Shown here piece by piece: positions 7,875 through 17,058 of a DNA stretch of 51,949 nt (position 1 is its first letter; each line of letters starts with the position of its first letter). The notes below the pieces were generated by a model. That model was given only the letters and a program-made list of their open reading frames with translations, was not told the DNA's origin and did no database searches. The DNA is taken from assembly GCF_003270085.1 (NCBI RefSeq), contig NZ_QFDQ01000219.1:1-51949 (forward strand), written 5' to 3'. A program made the translations under genes and the position numbers. This DNA is from Streptomyces triticisoli. GTDB taxonomy: Bacteria; Actinomycetota; Actinomycetes; Streptomycetales; Streptomycetaceae.

Positions 7875-8001
7875 CCGGTATGCGGGCAGACCCGCGCTGA
7901 ACGAGTCCCACCGCGGAGAGCGCGGAGTCCGCCCGGGCGCCCTCTTGCCGAGTTCCTGCCTTGACTCTGCGCCGCCGCGGGCCGGTGACCCGGGTAATGA
8001 C

Positions 8002-8031
8002 AACGTGCGGAGTCATAACGTGCGGAGTCAT
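8002..8031. repeat. 15-bp tandem duplication
   Basis: aacgtgcggagtcat occurs twice head-to-tail (8002-8016, 8017-8031) in the intergenic stretch between converging genes. Confidence 0.85.
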
Positions 8032-8095
8032 GAGGTGCCTCCCCGGAGAAGCTGCGACGAGGAAGGGCCGACCGGACCCTGCCGGCACCTGACGA

Positions 8096-8119
8096 GGGCG
8101 GGGCTCGAAAGCCCCGCCC
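8096..8119 (-). terminator. Perfect 10-bp hairpin terminator
   Basis: gggcggggct (8096-8105) pairs with agccccgccc (8110-8119) over a cgaa tetraloop, 21 bases past the stop of the minus-strand gene at 8140. It could also end transcripts from 7425. Confidence 0.8.
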
Positions 8120-8139
8120 AAGACCAGCGAAACCCCGGC

Positions 8140-8571
8140 TCAGGGCCACACCAGGCAGTACGGCTGATGCCCCGCCTCGTGCAGCCGGTGGCTGAAGTCC
8201 TGCCACTCGTGCAGCAGTTGGTACACGTTGAACGCGTCCCTCGGGCCGCCGCGGTCCGGGACCGTGGACCAGATGAAGGCGGCCGCGCCGACCGCTTCCT
8301 CGCCGATGCCGCGGAGGGGGTCGACGACCGTCATCGGAAGCTTGACGACCGCGTAGTCGGGGTGCAGGACGACCAGTTCCAGGGGCGGCACCTTGTGCAG
8401 GGGCACGCCCTCGATGCCGGTCAGCACCATGGCGGCCATCGTCTCCGGCTTGATCTTGGTGAACATGCCGTTCATGCCGAGTTCGTCGCCGCCGAGTTCC
8501 TCGGGGCGCATCGAGATCGGGACGCGGGCCGCCGTCGCGCCGTCGGGCGCACCGAAGTACTTGTACGTCAC
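8140..8571 (-). CDS. Conserved hypothetical protein
   Basis: A 143-residue soluble protein I do not recognise by function. It starts VTYKYFGAPDG, has no membrane segment and no obvious catalytic motif, and ends with a well-kept aromatic/histidine-rich tail (LLHEWQDFSHRLHEAGHQPY) that has been copied to 5901-5977. The GTG at 8571 is chosen because the preceding G-rich run (ggtggtcgggtgggg) could act as a ribosome site and the upstream in-frame extension reads like noncoding DNA. It is followed by a strong terminator, so it is probably monocistronic. Confidence 0.65.
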   Translation of the reverse strand: MTYKYFGAPDGATAARVPISMRPEELGGDELGMNGMFTKIKPETMAAMVLTGIEGVPLHKVPPLELVVLHPDYAVVKLPMTVVDPLRGIGEEAVGAAAFIWSTVPDRGGPRDAFNVYQLLHEWQDFSHRLHEAGHQPYCLVWP

Positions 8572-9104
8572 CCCCACCCGACCACCATTCCTGCTCCCTG
8601 CCCCGAGACGGTCGGACCGCTCGGACTCCCTCGCCCGACGTGCTTCGGCCGCTTCCTCAGCCTCGCGCCGGTGCCTTCCCCGCCGGGCACGCCGAGGACC
8701 CAGGCCGTCAGTCCCCTCGCCCAGTCCGCCACCGCGATGCATATCTCCACCCGACTGCTTTTCTAGGACGCGTGTCCCCCGCCGCGCAACCCGATCATCG
8801 TGACAGTGACCTCCCCCGCGGTCGCCCGCCGAAACGTGCGCCCAACCATCTGTCCGCGGGAGCTCGCGGTCCTCGACACGATCCTTCGCCTTGTACATAC
8901 GGTTCATACGTACGCCGGGCCCAGTTTCGCAGATGAGCGGGGCGGAATCCTCGAATCCCGCCGTTCGTCACGCTCCGTAGTGGTCATGTGGCGCTTTCCG
9001 GCCCCCGGGCCCCCGGCGCCGCTGGCCTACCCTGAACAGGTCACTGCCCACCGGATTCGGAGAACCCCGAGAAACCCCCCGAGAAGTCGGAGAAGTCGCA
9101 GGTC
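8572..9104. other. Intergenic region with a palindrome and the hemL promoter
   Basis: A 21-base imperfect palindrome, gtacatacggttcatacgta plus c (8893-8913), has TetR-operator character, although no adjacent tetR gene exists. A TACCCT -10-like box lies at 9028-9033, 71 bases before hemL. The rest holds only long overlapping frames with no ribosome sites. Confidence 0.45.
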
Positions 9105-10421
9105 ATGAGCGAACTGCCATATCCATACGAAGCCCCCGTCTCGCAGACGCTGTTCGACCGTGCGGCGGCCGTCACGCCCGGCGGCGTGAACTCGCCGGTG
9201 CGTGCCTTCCGCGCCGTGGGCGGTACACCCCGGTTCATGGTGTCCGGCAGCGGTCCGTACCTGACGGACGCCGACGGCCGGGAGTACGTCGACCTGGTGT
9301 GCTCCTGGGGGCCGATGATCCTCGGGCACGCGCACCCCGAGGTGGTCGCCGCCGTGCAGGAGGCGGTGGTGCGCGGTACGTCCTTCGGTACGCCCGGTGA
9401 GGGCGAGGTCGCGCTCGCCGAGGAGATGGCCGGCCGGGTCGGGCCGCTGGAGCAGGTGCGGCTCGTCTCCAGCGGGACCGAGGCCACCATGTCCGCGATC
9501 CGGCTGGCCCGCGGGTTCACCCAGCAGTCCAAGGTGATCAAGTTCGCCGGCTGCTACCACGGGCATGTGGACTCGCTCCTCGCCGCCGCCGGGTCCGGGG
9601 TCGCCACCTTCGCCCTGCCCGACACCCCGGGCGTGACCGGCGCCCAGGCCGGTGACACGATCGTGCTGCCGTACAACGACCTCGACGCCGTACGCGCCGC
9701 TTTCGCCGCCCACCCGGACGAGATCGCCTGTGTGATCACCGAGGCCTCGCCCGGCAACATGGGTGTCGTTCCGCCGCTGCCCGGGTTCAACCAGGGGCTC
9801 AAGGACGTGTGCGCGGAGAACGGCGCGCTGTACATCTCCGACGAGGTCATGACCGGATTCCGGACCAGCCGCGCCGGGTGGTACGGCGTCGACGGGGTCG
9901 TGCCCGACCTCATGACCTTCGGCAAGGTGATGGGCGGCGGCTTCCCCGCCGCCGCGTTCGGCGGGCGCGCCGACGTCATGGCGCACCTCGCCCCGGCCGG
10001 GCCCGTCTACCAGGCCGGCACCCTGTCCGGGAACCCGGTCGCCACCGCCGCCGGGCTCGCCCAGCTGCGGCTGCTCGACGAGGCCGCGTACACCACGGTC
10101 GACGCCGTCTCGCAGCAGATCCAGGCCATGGTCTCCGAGGCGCTGACCAAGGAAGGCGTGGCGCACACCCTGCAGAACGCCTCCAACATGTTCTCCGTCT
10201 TCTTCACCGACCGCCCGGTGCGCGACTACGACGACGCCAGGGCGCAGGAGTCGTACCGCTTCACCGCGTTCTTCCACGCGATGCTGGCGAACGGCGTCTA
10301 TCTGCCGCCCTCGTCCTTCGAGTCCTGGTTCGTCTCCACCGCGCACGACGAGACGGCACTCCAGCGGATCGCCGACGCCCTTCCGGCGGCGGCCCGGGCG
10401 GCCGCGGAGGCGACGGCGTGA
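9105..10421 (+). CDS. hemL: Glutamate-1-semialdehyde 2,1-aminomutase
   Basis: Converts glutamate-1-semialdehyde to 5-aminolevulinate, the last step of the C5 route to heme and other tetrapyrroles. The 438-residue product is a full-length class-III aminotransferase. It has the substrate-gate N-terminus with TPGGVNSPVRAF, the CYHGHVD motif that contacts PLP phosphate, the ISDEVMTGFR motif with the cofactor-ring Asp, and the Schiff-base lysine K274 in MTFGKVMGGGFPAAAFG. The ATG at 9105 precedes the conserved N-terminus. The next gene overlaps it by four bases (GTGA), so the two are translationally coupled. Heme supply fits with the cytochrome c assembly genes downstream. Confidence 0.96.
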   Translation: MSELPYPYEAPVSQTLFDRAAAVTPGGVNSPVRAFRAVGGTPRFMVSGSGPYLTDADGREYVDLVCSWGPMILGHAHPEVVAAVQEAVVRGTSFGTPGEGEVALAEEMAGRVGPLEQVRLVSSGTEATMSAIRLARGFTQQSKVIKFAGCYHGHVDSLLAAAGSGVATFALPDTPGVTGAQAGDTIVLPYNDLDAVRAAFAAHPDEIACVITEASPGNMGVVPPLPGFNQGLKDVCAENGALYISDEVMTGFRTSRAGWYGVDGVVPDLMTFGKVMGGGFPAAAFGGRADVMAHLAPAGPVYQAGTLSGNPVATAAGLAQLRLLDEAAYTTVDAVSQQIQAMVSEALTKEGVAHTLQNASNMFSVFFTDRPVRDYDDARAQESYRFTAFFHAMLANGVYLPPSSFESWFVSTAHDETALQRIADALPAAARAAAEATA

Positions 10422-11119
10422 GCGACGAGACCGGAAACAAGCAGAACGACGACATCACCGTCGTCCACCTCATGCGGCACGGCGAGGTGGAGAACCCGGA
10501 CGGAGTCCTGTACGGGCGGCTGCCCGGCTACCACCTCTCCGAGCTGGGCCGGAAGATGGCCGAGCGGGTCGCCGAGCACCTCGCCCCCCGCGACATCACC
10601 TACGTCGTCGCCTCCCCGCTGGAGCGGGCGCAGGAGACGGCGGCGCCGATCGCCAAGGCGCACGGGCTGGACCTCGCCACGGACGAGCGGCTGATCGAGG
10701 CGGCCAACGTCTTCCAGGGCAAGACCTTCGGCGTCGGCGACGGCGCGCTGCGCCGGCCCGCCAACTGGAAGCACGTGGTCAACCCCTTCAGGCCGTCCTG
10801 GGGCGAGCCGTACATCGACCAGGTGGTGCGCATGATGGGCGCGCTGAACGCGGCGAAGGACAAGGCGCGCGGGCATGAGGCGGTGCTGGTCAGCCACCAG
10901 TTGCCGATCTGGATCGTGCGCTCCTACGTCGAGCGGCGCCGGCTGTGGCACGACCCGCGCAAGCGGCAGTGCACGCTCGCCTCGCTGACGACGTTCACCT
11001 ACCGGGGCGACCGGATCGTCTCCGTCGGCTACAGCGAGCCGGCCCGCGATCTGGTCCCGGCCCATCTCCTCGCGGGCGCCAAGCCGGTGAAGGGGCAGGG
11101 CAAGGCGTTCGGCGCGTAG
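10418..11119 (+). CDS. Histidine phosphatase (phosphoglycerate-mutase-like)
   Basis: A 233-residue member of the histidine phosphatase superfamily. The catalytic RHG motif is H21 in LMRHGEVENPD. A second active-site histidine is in AVLVSHQLPIW, and a conserved SPLERAQETA lies in between. Family members dephosphorylate phosphoglycerate, sugars or nucleotides; the insertion around VFQGKTFGVGDGALRRPANW is characteristic of an actinobacterial subgroup next to hemL, whose substrate is unknown. The GTG start at 10418 overlaps the hemL stop by four bases. Confidence 0.85.
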   Translation: MSDETGNKQNDDITVVHLMRHGEVENPDGVLYGRLPGYHLSELGRKMAERVAEHLAPRDITYVVASPLERAQETAAPIAKAHGLDLATDERLIEAANVFQGKTFGVGDGALRRPANWKHVVNPFRPSWGEPYIDQVVRMMGALNAAKDKARGHEAVLVSHQLPIWIVRSYVERRRLWHDPRKRQCTLASLTTFTYRGDRIVSVGYSEPARDLVPAHLLAGAKPVKGQGKAFGA

Positions 11120-11287
11120 AGCACGGCGCGTAGAGCACGGAGTGTGAAGACGCAGTACGCCCTCGGTCACGTACGAACATATTCGTGATGTTTGTTATGA
11201 AATTCATATGAGGCCGAGGAACCCCCCGCGTTCGTCACGGCCTCTGAGTGGGTGACCACCAGAGGACGTGACGGATCGGGGAACTCC

Positions 11288-12607
11288 ATGCGCACCTTCT
11301 CCCGAAGGGGAATGCTCGGCCTCGGCGCGGGCGCCGCGGCCACCGTCGGACTCGCGGGCTGCGGCAGCCTCAAGCCGTCGGACGGACCGAGCCGCACCAG
11401 CGGTTCCCAGGGCGCGAGCACGCCCGGCACGACACCCTCCGCACCCTCCACGTCCCCCACCCCCTCCGCGCGCCCCATCGGCGACGGCTCGACCTCCTTC
11501 ACCGGCAAGCAGCCGCACCAGCCCGCGAGGCCGGTCCCGCTGGAGCCGGGCCAGACCCCGCCGCAGTTCGTCATCTTCTCCTGGGACGGGGCCGGCGAGG
11601 TCGGCAACGGCCTGTTCCCCCGCTTCCTGGACCTCGCCGAGCGGCACGAGGCCCACATGACCTTCTTCCTCTCCGGGATCTACCTGCTGCCCGAGTCGAA
11701 GAAGCGCCTGTACGACCCGCCGAACAACCCGCGCGGCGCCTCCGACATCGGCTACCTGACCGACGACCACATCAAGGACACCCTCACCAACCTCCGCCGC
11801 GCCTGGCTCGAGGGCCACGAGATCGGCACCCACTTCAACGGCCACTTCTGCTCCGGCAGCGGCTCGGTCGCCACCTGGACGCCCAGGCAGTGGCGCAGCG
11901 AGATCGACCAGGCCAAGAGCTTCGTGAAGCAGTGGAGGACCAACACCGGCTGGAGCGACCAGCCCGCCCTGCCCTTCGACTACGACAAGGAGCTCGTCGG
12001 CGGCCGTACCCCCTGCCTGCTCGGCCAGGACCGGCTGCTGTCCACCGCCCGCGAGCTCGGCTGGCGCTACGACGCCTCCTCGCCCGGCGGCCGTCAGGTG
12101 TGGCCGGAGAAGCGGCTGGGGATCTGGGACCTGCCGTTGCAGCAGATACCTTTCCCCGGCCGCGGGTTCGAGGTCCTCTCGATGGACTACAACATGCTCG
12201 CCAACCAGTCGGTCAACTCCACCAACGCCCCCGCCCACAACCACCCCGGCTGGCGCGAGCAGTCGACGCAGGCCTACATCCAGGGCTTCAAGCGGGCCTA
12301 CGAGACGAACCGGGCCCCCTTCTTCATAGGCAACCACTTCGAGCAGTGGAACGGCGGCATCTACATGGACGCCGTCGAGAAGGCCCTCCAGCACATCGCG
12401 CGGGAGAAGGAGAAGGGCGAGGACGTGCGGATGGTCTCCTTCCGGCAGTTCGTCGACTGGCTGGACGTACAGCAGCCGGAGGTGCTCGCCAGGCTGCGTA
12501 CCCTCGACGTCGGGCAGCGGCCGGCCGGCGGCTGGAAGGAGTTCCTCAAGGACACCGGCGGCGGTACGGGCACGCAGAGCGCGGAGGGCGCGCCGGACGC
12601 GGCCTGA
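11288..12607 (+). CDS. Tat-type lipoprotein with NodB-like deacetylase fold
   Basis: 439 residues. The N-terminus combines a twin-arginine motif (FSRRGMLGLGAG) with a lipobox (GLAGC), then a ~60-residue Ser/Thr/Pro spacer, so it should be anchored outside the membrane. The folded domain shows NodB-type landmarks: FSWDGAG (candidate motif-1 Asp), HMTFFLSG, and GHEIGTHFNGH, which supplies an HxxxH metal pair. The ATG at 11288 is preferred over GTG 11252 because it begins the signal peptide and has a GGGGA site. It lies between the phosphatase and the thioredoxin-like gene; the conserved position suggests an envelope role, but the substrate is unknown. Confidence 0.7.
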   Translation: MRTFSRRGMLGLGAGAAATVGLAGCGSLKPSDGPSRTSGSQGASTPGTTPSAPSTSPTPSARPIGDGSTSFTGKQPHQPARPVPLEPGQTPPQFVIFSWDGAGEVGNGLFPRFLDLAERHEAHMTFFLSGIYLLPESKKRLYDPPNNPRGASDIGYLTDDHIKDTLTNLRRAWLEGHEIGTHFNGHFCSGSGSVATWTPRQWRSEIDQAKSFVKQWRTNTGWSDQPALPFDYDKELVGGRTPCLLGQDRLLSTARELGWRYDASSPGGRQVWPEKRLGIWDLPLQQIPFPGRGFEVLSMDYNMLANQSVNSTNAPAHNHPGWREQSTQAYIQGFKRAYETNRAPFFIGNHFEQWNGGIYMDAVEKALQHIAREKEKGEDVRMVSFRQFVDWLDVQQPEVLARLRTLDVGQRPAGGWKEFLKDTGGGTGTQSAEGAPDAA

Positions 12608-12673
12608 GGGGCGGTTCCCCGGTGGTGAGGGGGGTGGGCAAGATCCCCGGAACGGGCATGCGAAACTTTTCAC

Positions 12674-13339
12674 ATGAGTGCCGTCAGTCGCGCCCCCCTG
12701 TGCTCGAACCGGGCGAACCGTTCGCCCCGTCCGCACCGCACGCTCCCGAGCCGCGTCCGTCGCCGCGCCGCCCTGCTCGCCGCCGGGACCGCCGTCGCCG
12801 CACTCACCCTGTCCGCGTGCGGGTCCGGAGGCACCTCCGGAGGCTCGGACAACACCAACTTCATCACCGGCTCCAACGGCATCGCGACCGTGAAGAAGGG
12901 CGAGCGCAAGCCCGCCCCCGACCTGTCCGGCGAGACGCTCGAGGGCAAGCAGCTCGACATGGCCGACTACAAGGGCAAGGTCGTCGTCCTCAACGTCTGG
13001 GGCTCCTGGTGCGCCCCCTGCCGCGCCGAGGCGCCGAACCTGGTGAAGGTGGCCGAGGAGACCGCCGCCAAGGACGTGCAGTTCATCGGCATCAACACCC
13101 GCGACACCAGCACCCAGCCGGCCCTCGCGTTCGAGAAGCAGTACGAGGTGCCGTACCCGAGCCTGTACGACCCCACGGGCAAGCTCATGCTCCGCTTCGA
13201 GAAGGGCACCCTCAACCCGCAGGCCATCCCGAGCACGATCGTCATCGACCGGGACGGGAAGATCGCCGCGCGCGCCCTGCAGGCACTCAGCGAGGAGAAG
13301 CTGCGCACGATGCTCGACCCGGTCGTCGCGGAGAAGTGA
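12674..13339 (+). CDS. resA: Thioredoxin-like lipoprotein, ResA/TlpA type
   Basis: Reduces apocytochrome c cysteines on the outer face of the membrane before heme attachment. The 221-residue precursor has a basic N-terminus, a hydrophobic segment and a lipobox (TLSAC). It then has a TlpA/ResA thioredoxin fold with active site WGSWCAPCRAEAP, and the cis-proline loop in NPQAIPSTIVIDRDG. The start at 12674 lacks a strong ribosome site, and an internal start nearer the signal peptide is possible. The next gene begins six bases past its stop, forming an operon with ccdA, resB and ccsB. Confidence 0.9.
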   Translation: MSAVSRAPLCSNRANRSPRPHRTLPSRVRRRAALLAAGTAVAALTLSACGSGGTSGGSDNTNFITGSNGIATVKKGERKPAPDLSGETLEGKQLDMADYKGKVVVLNVWGSWCAPCRAEAPNLVKVAEETAAKDVQFIGINTRDTSTQPALAFEKQYEVPYPSLYDPTGKLMLRFEKGTLNPQAIPSTIVIDRDGKIAARALQALSEEKLRTMLDPVVAEK

Positions 13340-13345
13340 GCCGCC

Positions 13346-14107
13346 GTGCTGTTGGCCGCGGCCATTGACCCCAACCAGACGGTGTTCAGCGGAGCACTGC
13401 TGCTCGCGCTGCCCATCGCCGTGCTCGGCGGGCTCGTCTCCTTCTTCTCCCCGTGCGTCCTGCCGCTCGTCCCCGGCTACCTGTCGTATGTGACGGGCGT
13501 CACCGGTACCGACCTGGCGGAGGCCCGGCGCGGGCGGATGGCCCTCGGTGCCTCGCTCTTCGTGCTCGGCTTCACCGTGGTCTTCGTCTCCGGCGGGGCG
13601 CTGTTCGGATACTTCGGACAGACCCTGCAGGACTACAGGGGCACCCTGTCCAAGGTGCTGGGCGCGCTCATGATCCTCATGGGCCTGCTCTTCATGGGCC
13701 TGATGCCCTGGCTGACCCAGCGCGAGTTCCGCCTCCACCGGCGGCCGACCACGGGCCTGGTGGGCGCGCCCCTGCTCGGGGCCCTGTTCGGGATCGGCTG
13801 GACGCCGTGCATCGGCCCGACGCTCTCCGCGGTCCAGACGCTCTCCTTCGAGCAGGCCAGCGCCGGACGCGGCGCCCTGCTGACCGTCGCCTACTGCGCC
13901 GGGCTCGGCATCCCGTTCGTGCTCACCGCGATCGCCTTCCGCAGGGCGCTGGGCGCCTTCGGCTGGGTCAAGCGCCACTATGTCTGGGTGATGCGCATCG
14001 GCGGCACGATGATGATCGTGACCGGTGTGCTGCTGCTGACCGGCGCCTGGGACCTGCTGGTGCAGCAGATGCAGTCCTGGTCCACCGGCTTCACTGTGGG
14101 GATCTGA
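13346..14107 (+). CDS. ccdA: CcdA-type thiol-disulfide membrane transporter
   Basis: Carries reducing equivalents from cytoplasmic thioredoxin across the membrane to ResA. 253 residues and six hydrophobic helices, with the two family cysteines in FFSPCVLPLVPGYLSY (helix 1) and GIGWTPCIGPTLSA (helix 4). The GTG start at 13346 sits six bases after resA. A conserved MGLLFMGL helix follows the first half. The downstream resB starts three bases after its stop. Confidence 0.95.
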   Translation: MLLAAAIDPNQTVFSGALLLALPIAVLGGLVSFFSPCVLPLVPGYLSYVTGVTGTDLAEARRGRMALGASLFVLGFTVVFVSGGALFGYFGQTLQDYRGTLSKVLGALMILMGLLFMGLMPWLTQREFRLHRRPTTGLVGAPLLGALFGIGWTPCIGPTLSAVQTLSFEQASAGRGALLTVAYCAGLGIPFVLTAIAFRRALGAFGWVKRHYVWVMRIGGTMMIVTGVLLLTGAWDLLVQQMQSWSTGFTVGI

Positions 14108-14109
14108 AC

Positions 14110-15906
14110 ATGAGCAAGACGCCAACCGGCAGCACGACGGCCGACGGGACCCCGGCTCCGGTGCCCCCCGGGGAGGAGGAGCTGGGCGCCGCCGGCACCC
14201 AGCTGTCCACCGCCCCCGCCGAGACGGCCGTCCCCGGCTCCTTCGGCGGCAACCGCGCGCCCGGCCTGGCCGGCGGGCTCGCCTGGACCGGCCGCGAGAT
14301 CCTCGGCTGGGCCCGCTGGTTCTGGCGGCAGCTGACCTCCATGCGGGTCGCGCTGCTGCTGCTGTTCCTGCTCTCCCTCGGCGCCGTCCCCGGCTCGCTG
14401 ATCCCGCAGGACGGCACCGACGCGATGAAGGTCGAGGACTTCAAGGAGGCGCACCGGACGCTCGGGCCGATCTACGACAAGCTCGGCCTGTTCCACGTCT
14501 ACAGCTCGGTGTGGTTCTCCGCGATCTACATCCTGCTGTTCATCTCCCTCATCGGCTGCATCGTGCCCCGCACCTGGCAGTTCGTCGGCCAGCTGCGCGG
14601 CCGCCCGCCGGGCGCCCCCAGGCGGCTGACCCGGCTGCCCGCGTACGCCACCTGGCGCACCGCCGCCTCGCCCGAGGAGGTCCGCGAGGCCGCGCTGAAG
14701 GTGCTCGGGCAGCGCCGCTTCCGCACCGACCTCACCGGTGACGCCGTCGCCGCCGAGAAGGGCTACCTGCGCGAGGCCGGCAACCTCGTCTTCCACCTCG
14801 CGCTGATCGTGATGCTGGTCGCCTTCGCCTGGGGCCAGTTGTACAAGACCGAGGGCAACAAGCTGATCGTCGAGGGCGACGGCTTCGCCAACACCCTCGT
14901 CCAGTACGACGACTTCAAGTCCGGCAACCTCTTCAACGACGACGACCTCGTGCCGTTCAGCTTCAACCTGAAGCAGTTCACCGGCACCTACGAGCGCACC
15001 GGCCCCCAGCGGGGCACCCCGCGCGTCTTCAAGGCGGACGTCACCTACAGCGTGGGCGCCCACGGCAAGGAGCAGAAGGCCACCATCTCGCCCAACCACC
15101 CGCTGCAGGTCGACGACGCCCGGGTGTACCTGGTCAGCCACGGCTACGCCCCGACCGTCACCGTCCGCGACGGCAAGGGCGACGTGGTCTACCGGCAGGC
15201 CGTGCCGCTGCTGCCGGTGGACGGCAACGTCACCTCGCAGGGCGCGATCAAGGTGCTCGACGGCTACCGGAACGCCCGGGGCGAGACCGAGCAGCTCGGC
15301 TTCTCCGCGTTCTTCGTGCCGACCTTCGCCGGCGCCGGCAAGGGCACGATGTTCTCCCAGTTCCCCGCGCTGGACTTCCCCGTCCTCGCGCTGACCGGCT
15401 TCCACGGCGACCTGGGCGTCGACTCGGGCCTCCCGCAGAACGTCTACCAGCTGGACACCAAGAGCCCGAAGCTGAAGCAGTTCAAGGACGACAAGGGCGA
15501 CATCGTCGCGGCCCGGCTGCTGCCCGGCGAGACGATGACGCTGCCGAACGGCGCCGGCTCCATCACCTTCGAGAAGGACATCAAGGAATGGGCCGGCTTC
15601 CAGATCGTCCAGCAGCCCGGCACCGGCTGGGCGCTCGCCGGCGCGCTCGCCGCGATCGCCGGCCTGGCCGGCTCCCTGTTCATCCAGCGCCGCCGCGTCT
15701 GGGTGCGCGCCGTGGAGGGTGCCGACGGCGTGACGGTCGTCGAGATGGCGGGCCTGGGCCGCAGCGAGTCCGCGAAACTCCCCGAGGAGCTCGGCGACCT
15801 GGCCGCCCTCGTCCACGACAAGGCACCCGCACAGACCGACGCCGACCCCGACCGGGAGCCGGACGCCGGCACCTCCGTACCTGCCGAAGGGGCTGAGAAG
15901 AAATGA
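14110..15906 (+). CDS. resB: Cytochrome c biogenesis protein ResB
   Basis: One half of the System II heme-delivery and cytochrome c synthetase complex. The 598-residue product has a ~65-residue hydrophilic N-terminal tail, membrane helices around SMRVALLLLFLLSLGAVPGS, YILLFISLIGCIVPRTW and LVFHLALIVMLVAFAWG, a large extracytoplasmic domain, and a final helix (ALAGALAAIAGLAGSLFIQ). These match the four-helix ResB plan. Start 14110 has GGGGATC upstream and lies three bases after ccdA. The stop overlaps the start of ccsB (ATGA). Confidence 0.95.
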   Translation: MSKTPTGSTTADGTPAPVPPGEEELGAAGTQLSTAPAETAVPGSFGGNRAPGLAGGLAWTGREILGWARWFWRQLTSMRVALLLLFLLSLGAVPGSLIPQDGTDAMKVEDFKEAHRTLGPIYDKLGLFHVYSSVWFSAIYILLFISLIGCIVPRTWQFVGQLRGRPPGAPRRLTRLPAYATWRTAASPEEVREAALKVLGQRRFRTDLTGDAVAAEKGYLREAGNLVFHLALIVMLVAFAWGQLYKTEGNKLIVEGDGFANTLVQYDDFKSGNLFNDDDLVPFSFNLKQFTGTYERTGPQRGTPRVFKADVTYSVGAHGKEQKATISPNHPLQVDDARVYLVSHGYAPTVTVRDGKGDVVYRQAVPLLPVDGNVTSQGAIKVLDGYRNARGETEQLGFSAFFVPTFAGAGKGTMFSQFPALDFPVLALTGFHGDLGVDSGLPQNVYQLDTKSPKLKQFKDDKGDIVAARLLPGETMTLPNGAGSITFEKDIKEWAGFQIVQQPGTGWALAGALAAIAGLAGSLFIQRRRVWVRAVEGADGVTVVEMAGLGRSESAKLPEELGDLAALVHDKAPAQTDADPDREPDAGTSVPAEGAEKK

Positions 15907-17033
15907 CTCTCGCCGCCGCCACCGAGCTAGCCACGGCGACGCTAGCCACGGCGACCAACGAAAACCTCGCGAACCTCAGCAACATGCTGATCTACTCCGC
16001 GATGGCCGTCTACACGCTGGCCTTCTTCGCCTACATCGTCGAATGGCTCTTCGGCAGCCGCAGCAAGGTGGCCCGCACGGCCGCCGCGCTGACCGCCGGG
16101 CCCGGCCAGGCCAAGGCGAAGGCGAAGGCGAAGGGTCCGGCGGTGACGGTCAAGTCCGCCGGGGGCACCACCGTCCTCGAACGGCCCGAAGTCGTCGTAC
16201 GGTCCTCCGCCGGCGCCCGTGACGTACCCGACGGGCCCGGCGCGCACGGCGGCGACGAGCAGGGCGACCTGTACGGCCGGATCGCCGTGTCCCTCGGCGT
16301 GCTCGCCTTCCTCGTCCAGCTGGGCGGCGTGATCGCCCGCGCGGCCTCCGTGCAGCGGGCGCCGTGGGGCAACATGTACGAGTTCAACATCACCTTCTCC
16401 ACGGTCGTGGTCGGTGTGTACCTGCTGCTGCTCGCGCTGAAGAAGAACGTGCGCTGGCTCGGCCTGTTCCTGACCACCACGGTCCTGCTCGACCTCGGCC
16501 TCGCGGTCACCGTCCTGTACACGGAGAGCGCCCAGCTGGTCCCGGCCCTGCAGTCGTACTGGCTCATCATCCACGTCTCCACCGCGATCTTCTGCGGCGC
16601 GGTCTTCTACGTCGGCGCGGTCGGCACCCTGCTGTACCTGTTCAAGGACTCCTACGAGAGCAAGCTCGCCGGCGGCGGCAAGCCCGGCCGCTTCGCGACC
16701 TCCGTCCTGGAGCGGCTGCCCGCCTCGGCGTCCCTGGACAAGTTCGCCTACCGCGTCAACGCGGCCGTCTTCCCGCTGTGGACGTTCACGATCATCGCGG
16801 GCGCCATCTGGGCCGAGTCCGCCTGGGGCCGCTACTGGGGCTGGGACCCCAAGGAGACCTGGTCGTTCATCACCTGGGTCGCCTACGCCTGCTACCTGCA
16901 CGCCCGCTCCACGGCCGGCTGGAAGGGCCGCAAGGCGGCCTACATCGCGCTGATCGCCTTCGGCTGCTGGCTGTTCAACTACTACGGCGTCAACATCTTC
17001 GTGAGCGGCAAGCACTCGTACTCGGGCGTCTGA
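15903..17033 (+). CDS. ccsB: Cytochrome c biogenesis protein CcsB (ResC/CcsA type)
   Basis: Heme-handling partner of ResB. The 376-residue membrane protein carries the tryptophan-rich WWD heme motif WGRYWGWDPKETWSFITW near the C-terminal third, flanked by transmembrane helices and histidines (CYLHARSTAGW; LIIHVS) that are the likely axial ligands. It starts inside the resB stop (ATGA overlap). A 15-bp tandem repeat near 15929-15958 encodes the LATAT-LATAT doublet in the N-terminal tail, and an Ala/Lys-rich linker (QAKAKAKAKG) follows the first helix. Confidence 0.95.
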   Translation: MTLAAATELATATLATATNENLANLSNMLIYSAMAVYTLAFFAYIVEWLFGSRSKVARTAAALTAGPGQAKAKAKAKGPAVTVKSAGGTTVLERPEVVVRSSAGARDVPDGPGAHGGDEQGDLYGRIAVSLGVLAFLVQLGGVIARAASVQRAPWGNMYEFNITFSTVVVGVYLLLLALKKNVRWLGLFLTTTVLLDLGLAVTVLYTESAQLVPALQSYWLIIHVSTAIFCGAVFYVGAVGTLLYLFKDSYESKLAGGGKPGRFATSVLERLPASASLDKFAYRVNAAVFPLWTFTIIAGAIWAESAWGRYWGWDPKETWSFITWVAYACYLHARSTAGWKGRKAAYIALIAFGCWLFNYYGVNIFVSGKHSYSGV

Positions 17034-17058
17034 GCGGCCGCTCGGGGAGACTGGTGCC

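Noticed and set aside
9809..10417. Long extension of the phosphatase frame into hemL
   Set aside because: hemL is coding there in another frame; GTG 10418 with the GTGA overlap is the natural start.
15929..15958. 15-bp repeat at the start of ccsB as a regulatory element
   Set aside because: It is in frame and encodes a simple LATAT doublet in a flexible tail.
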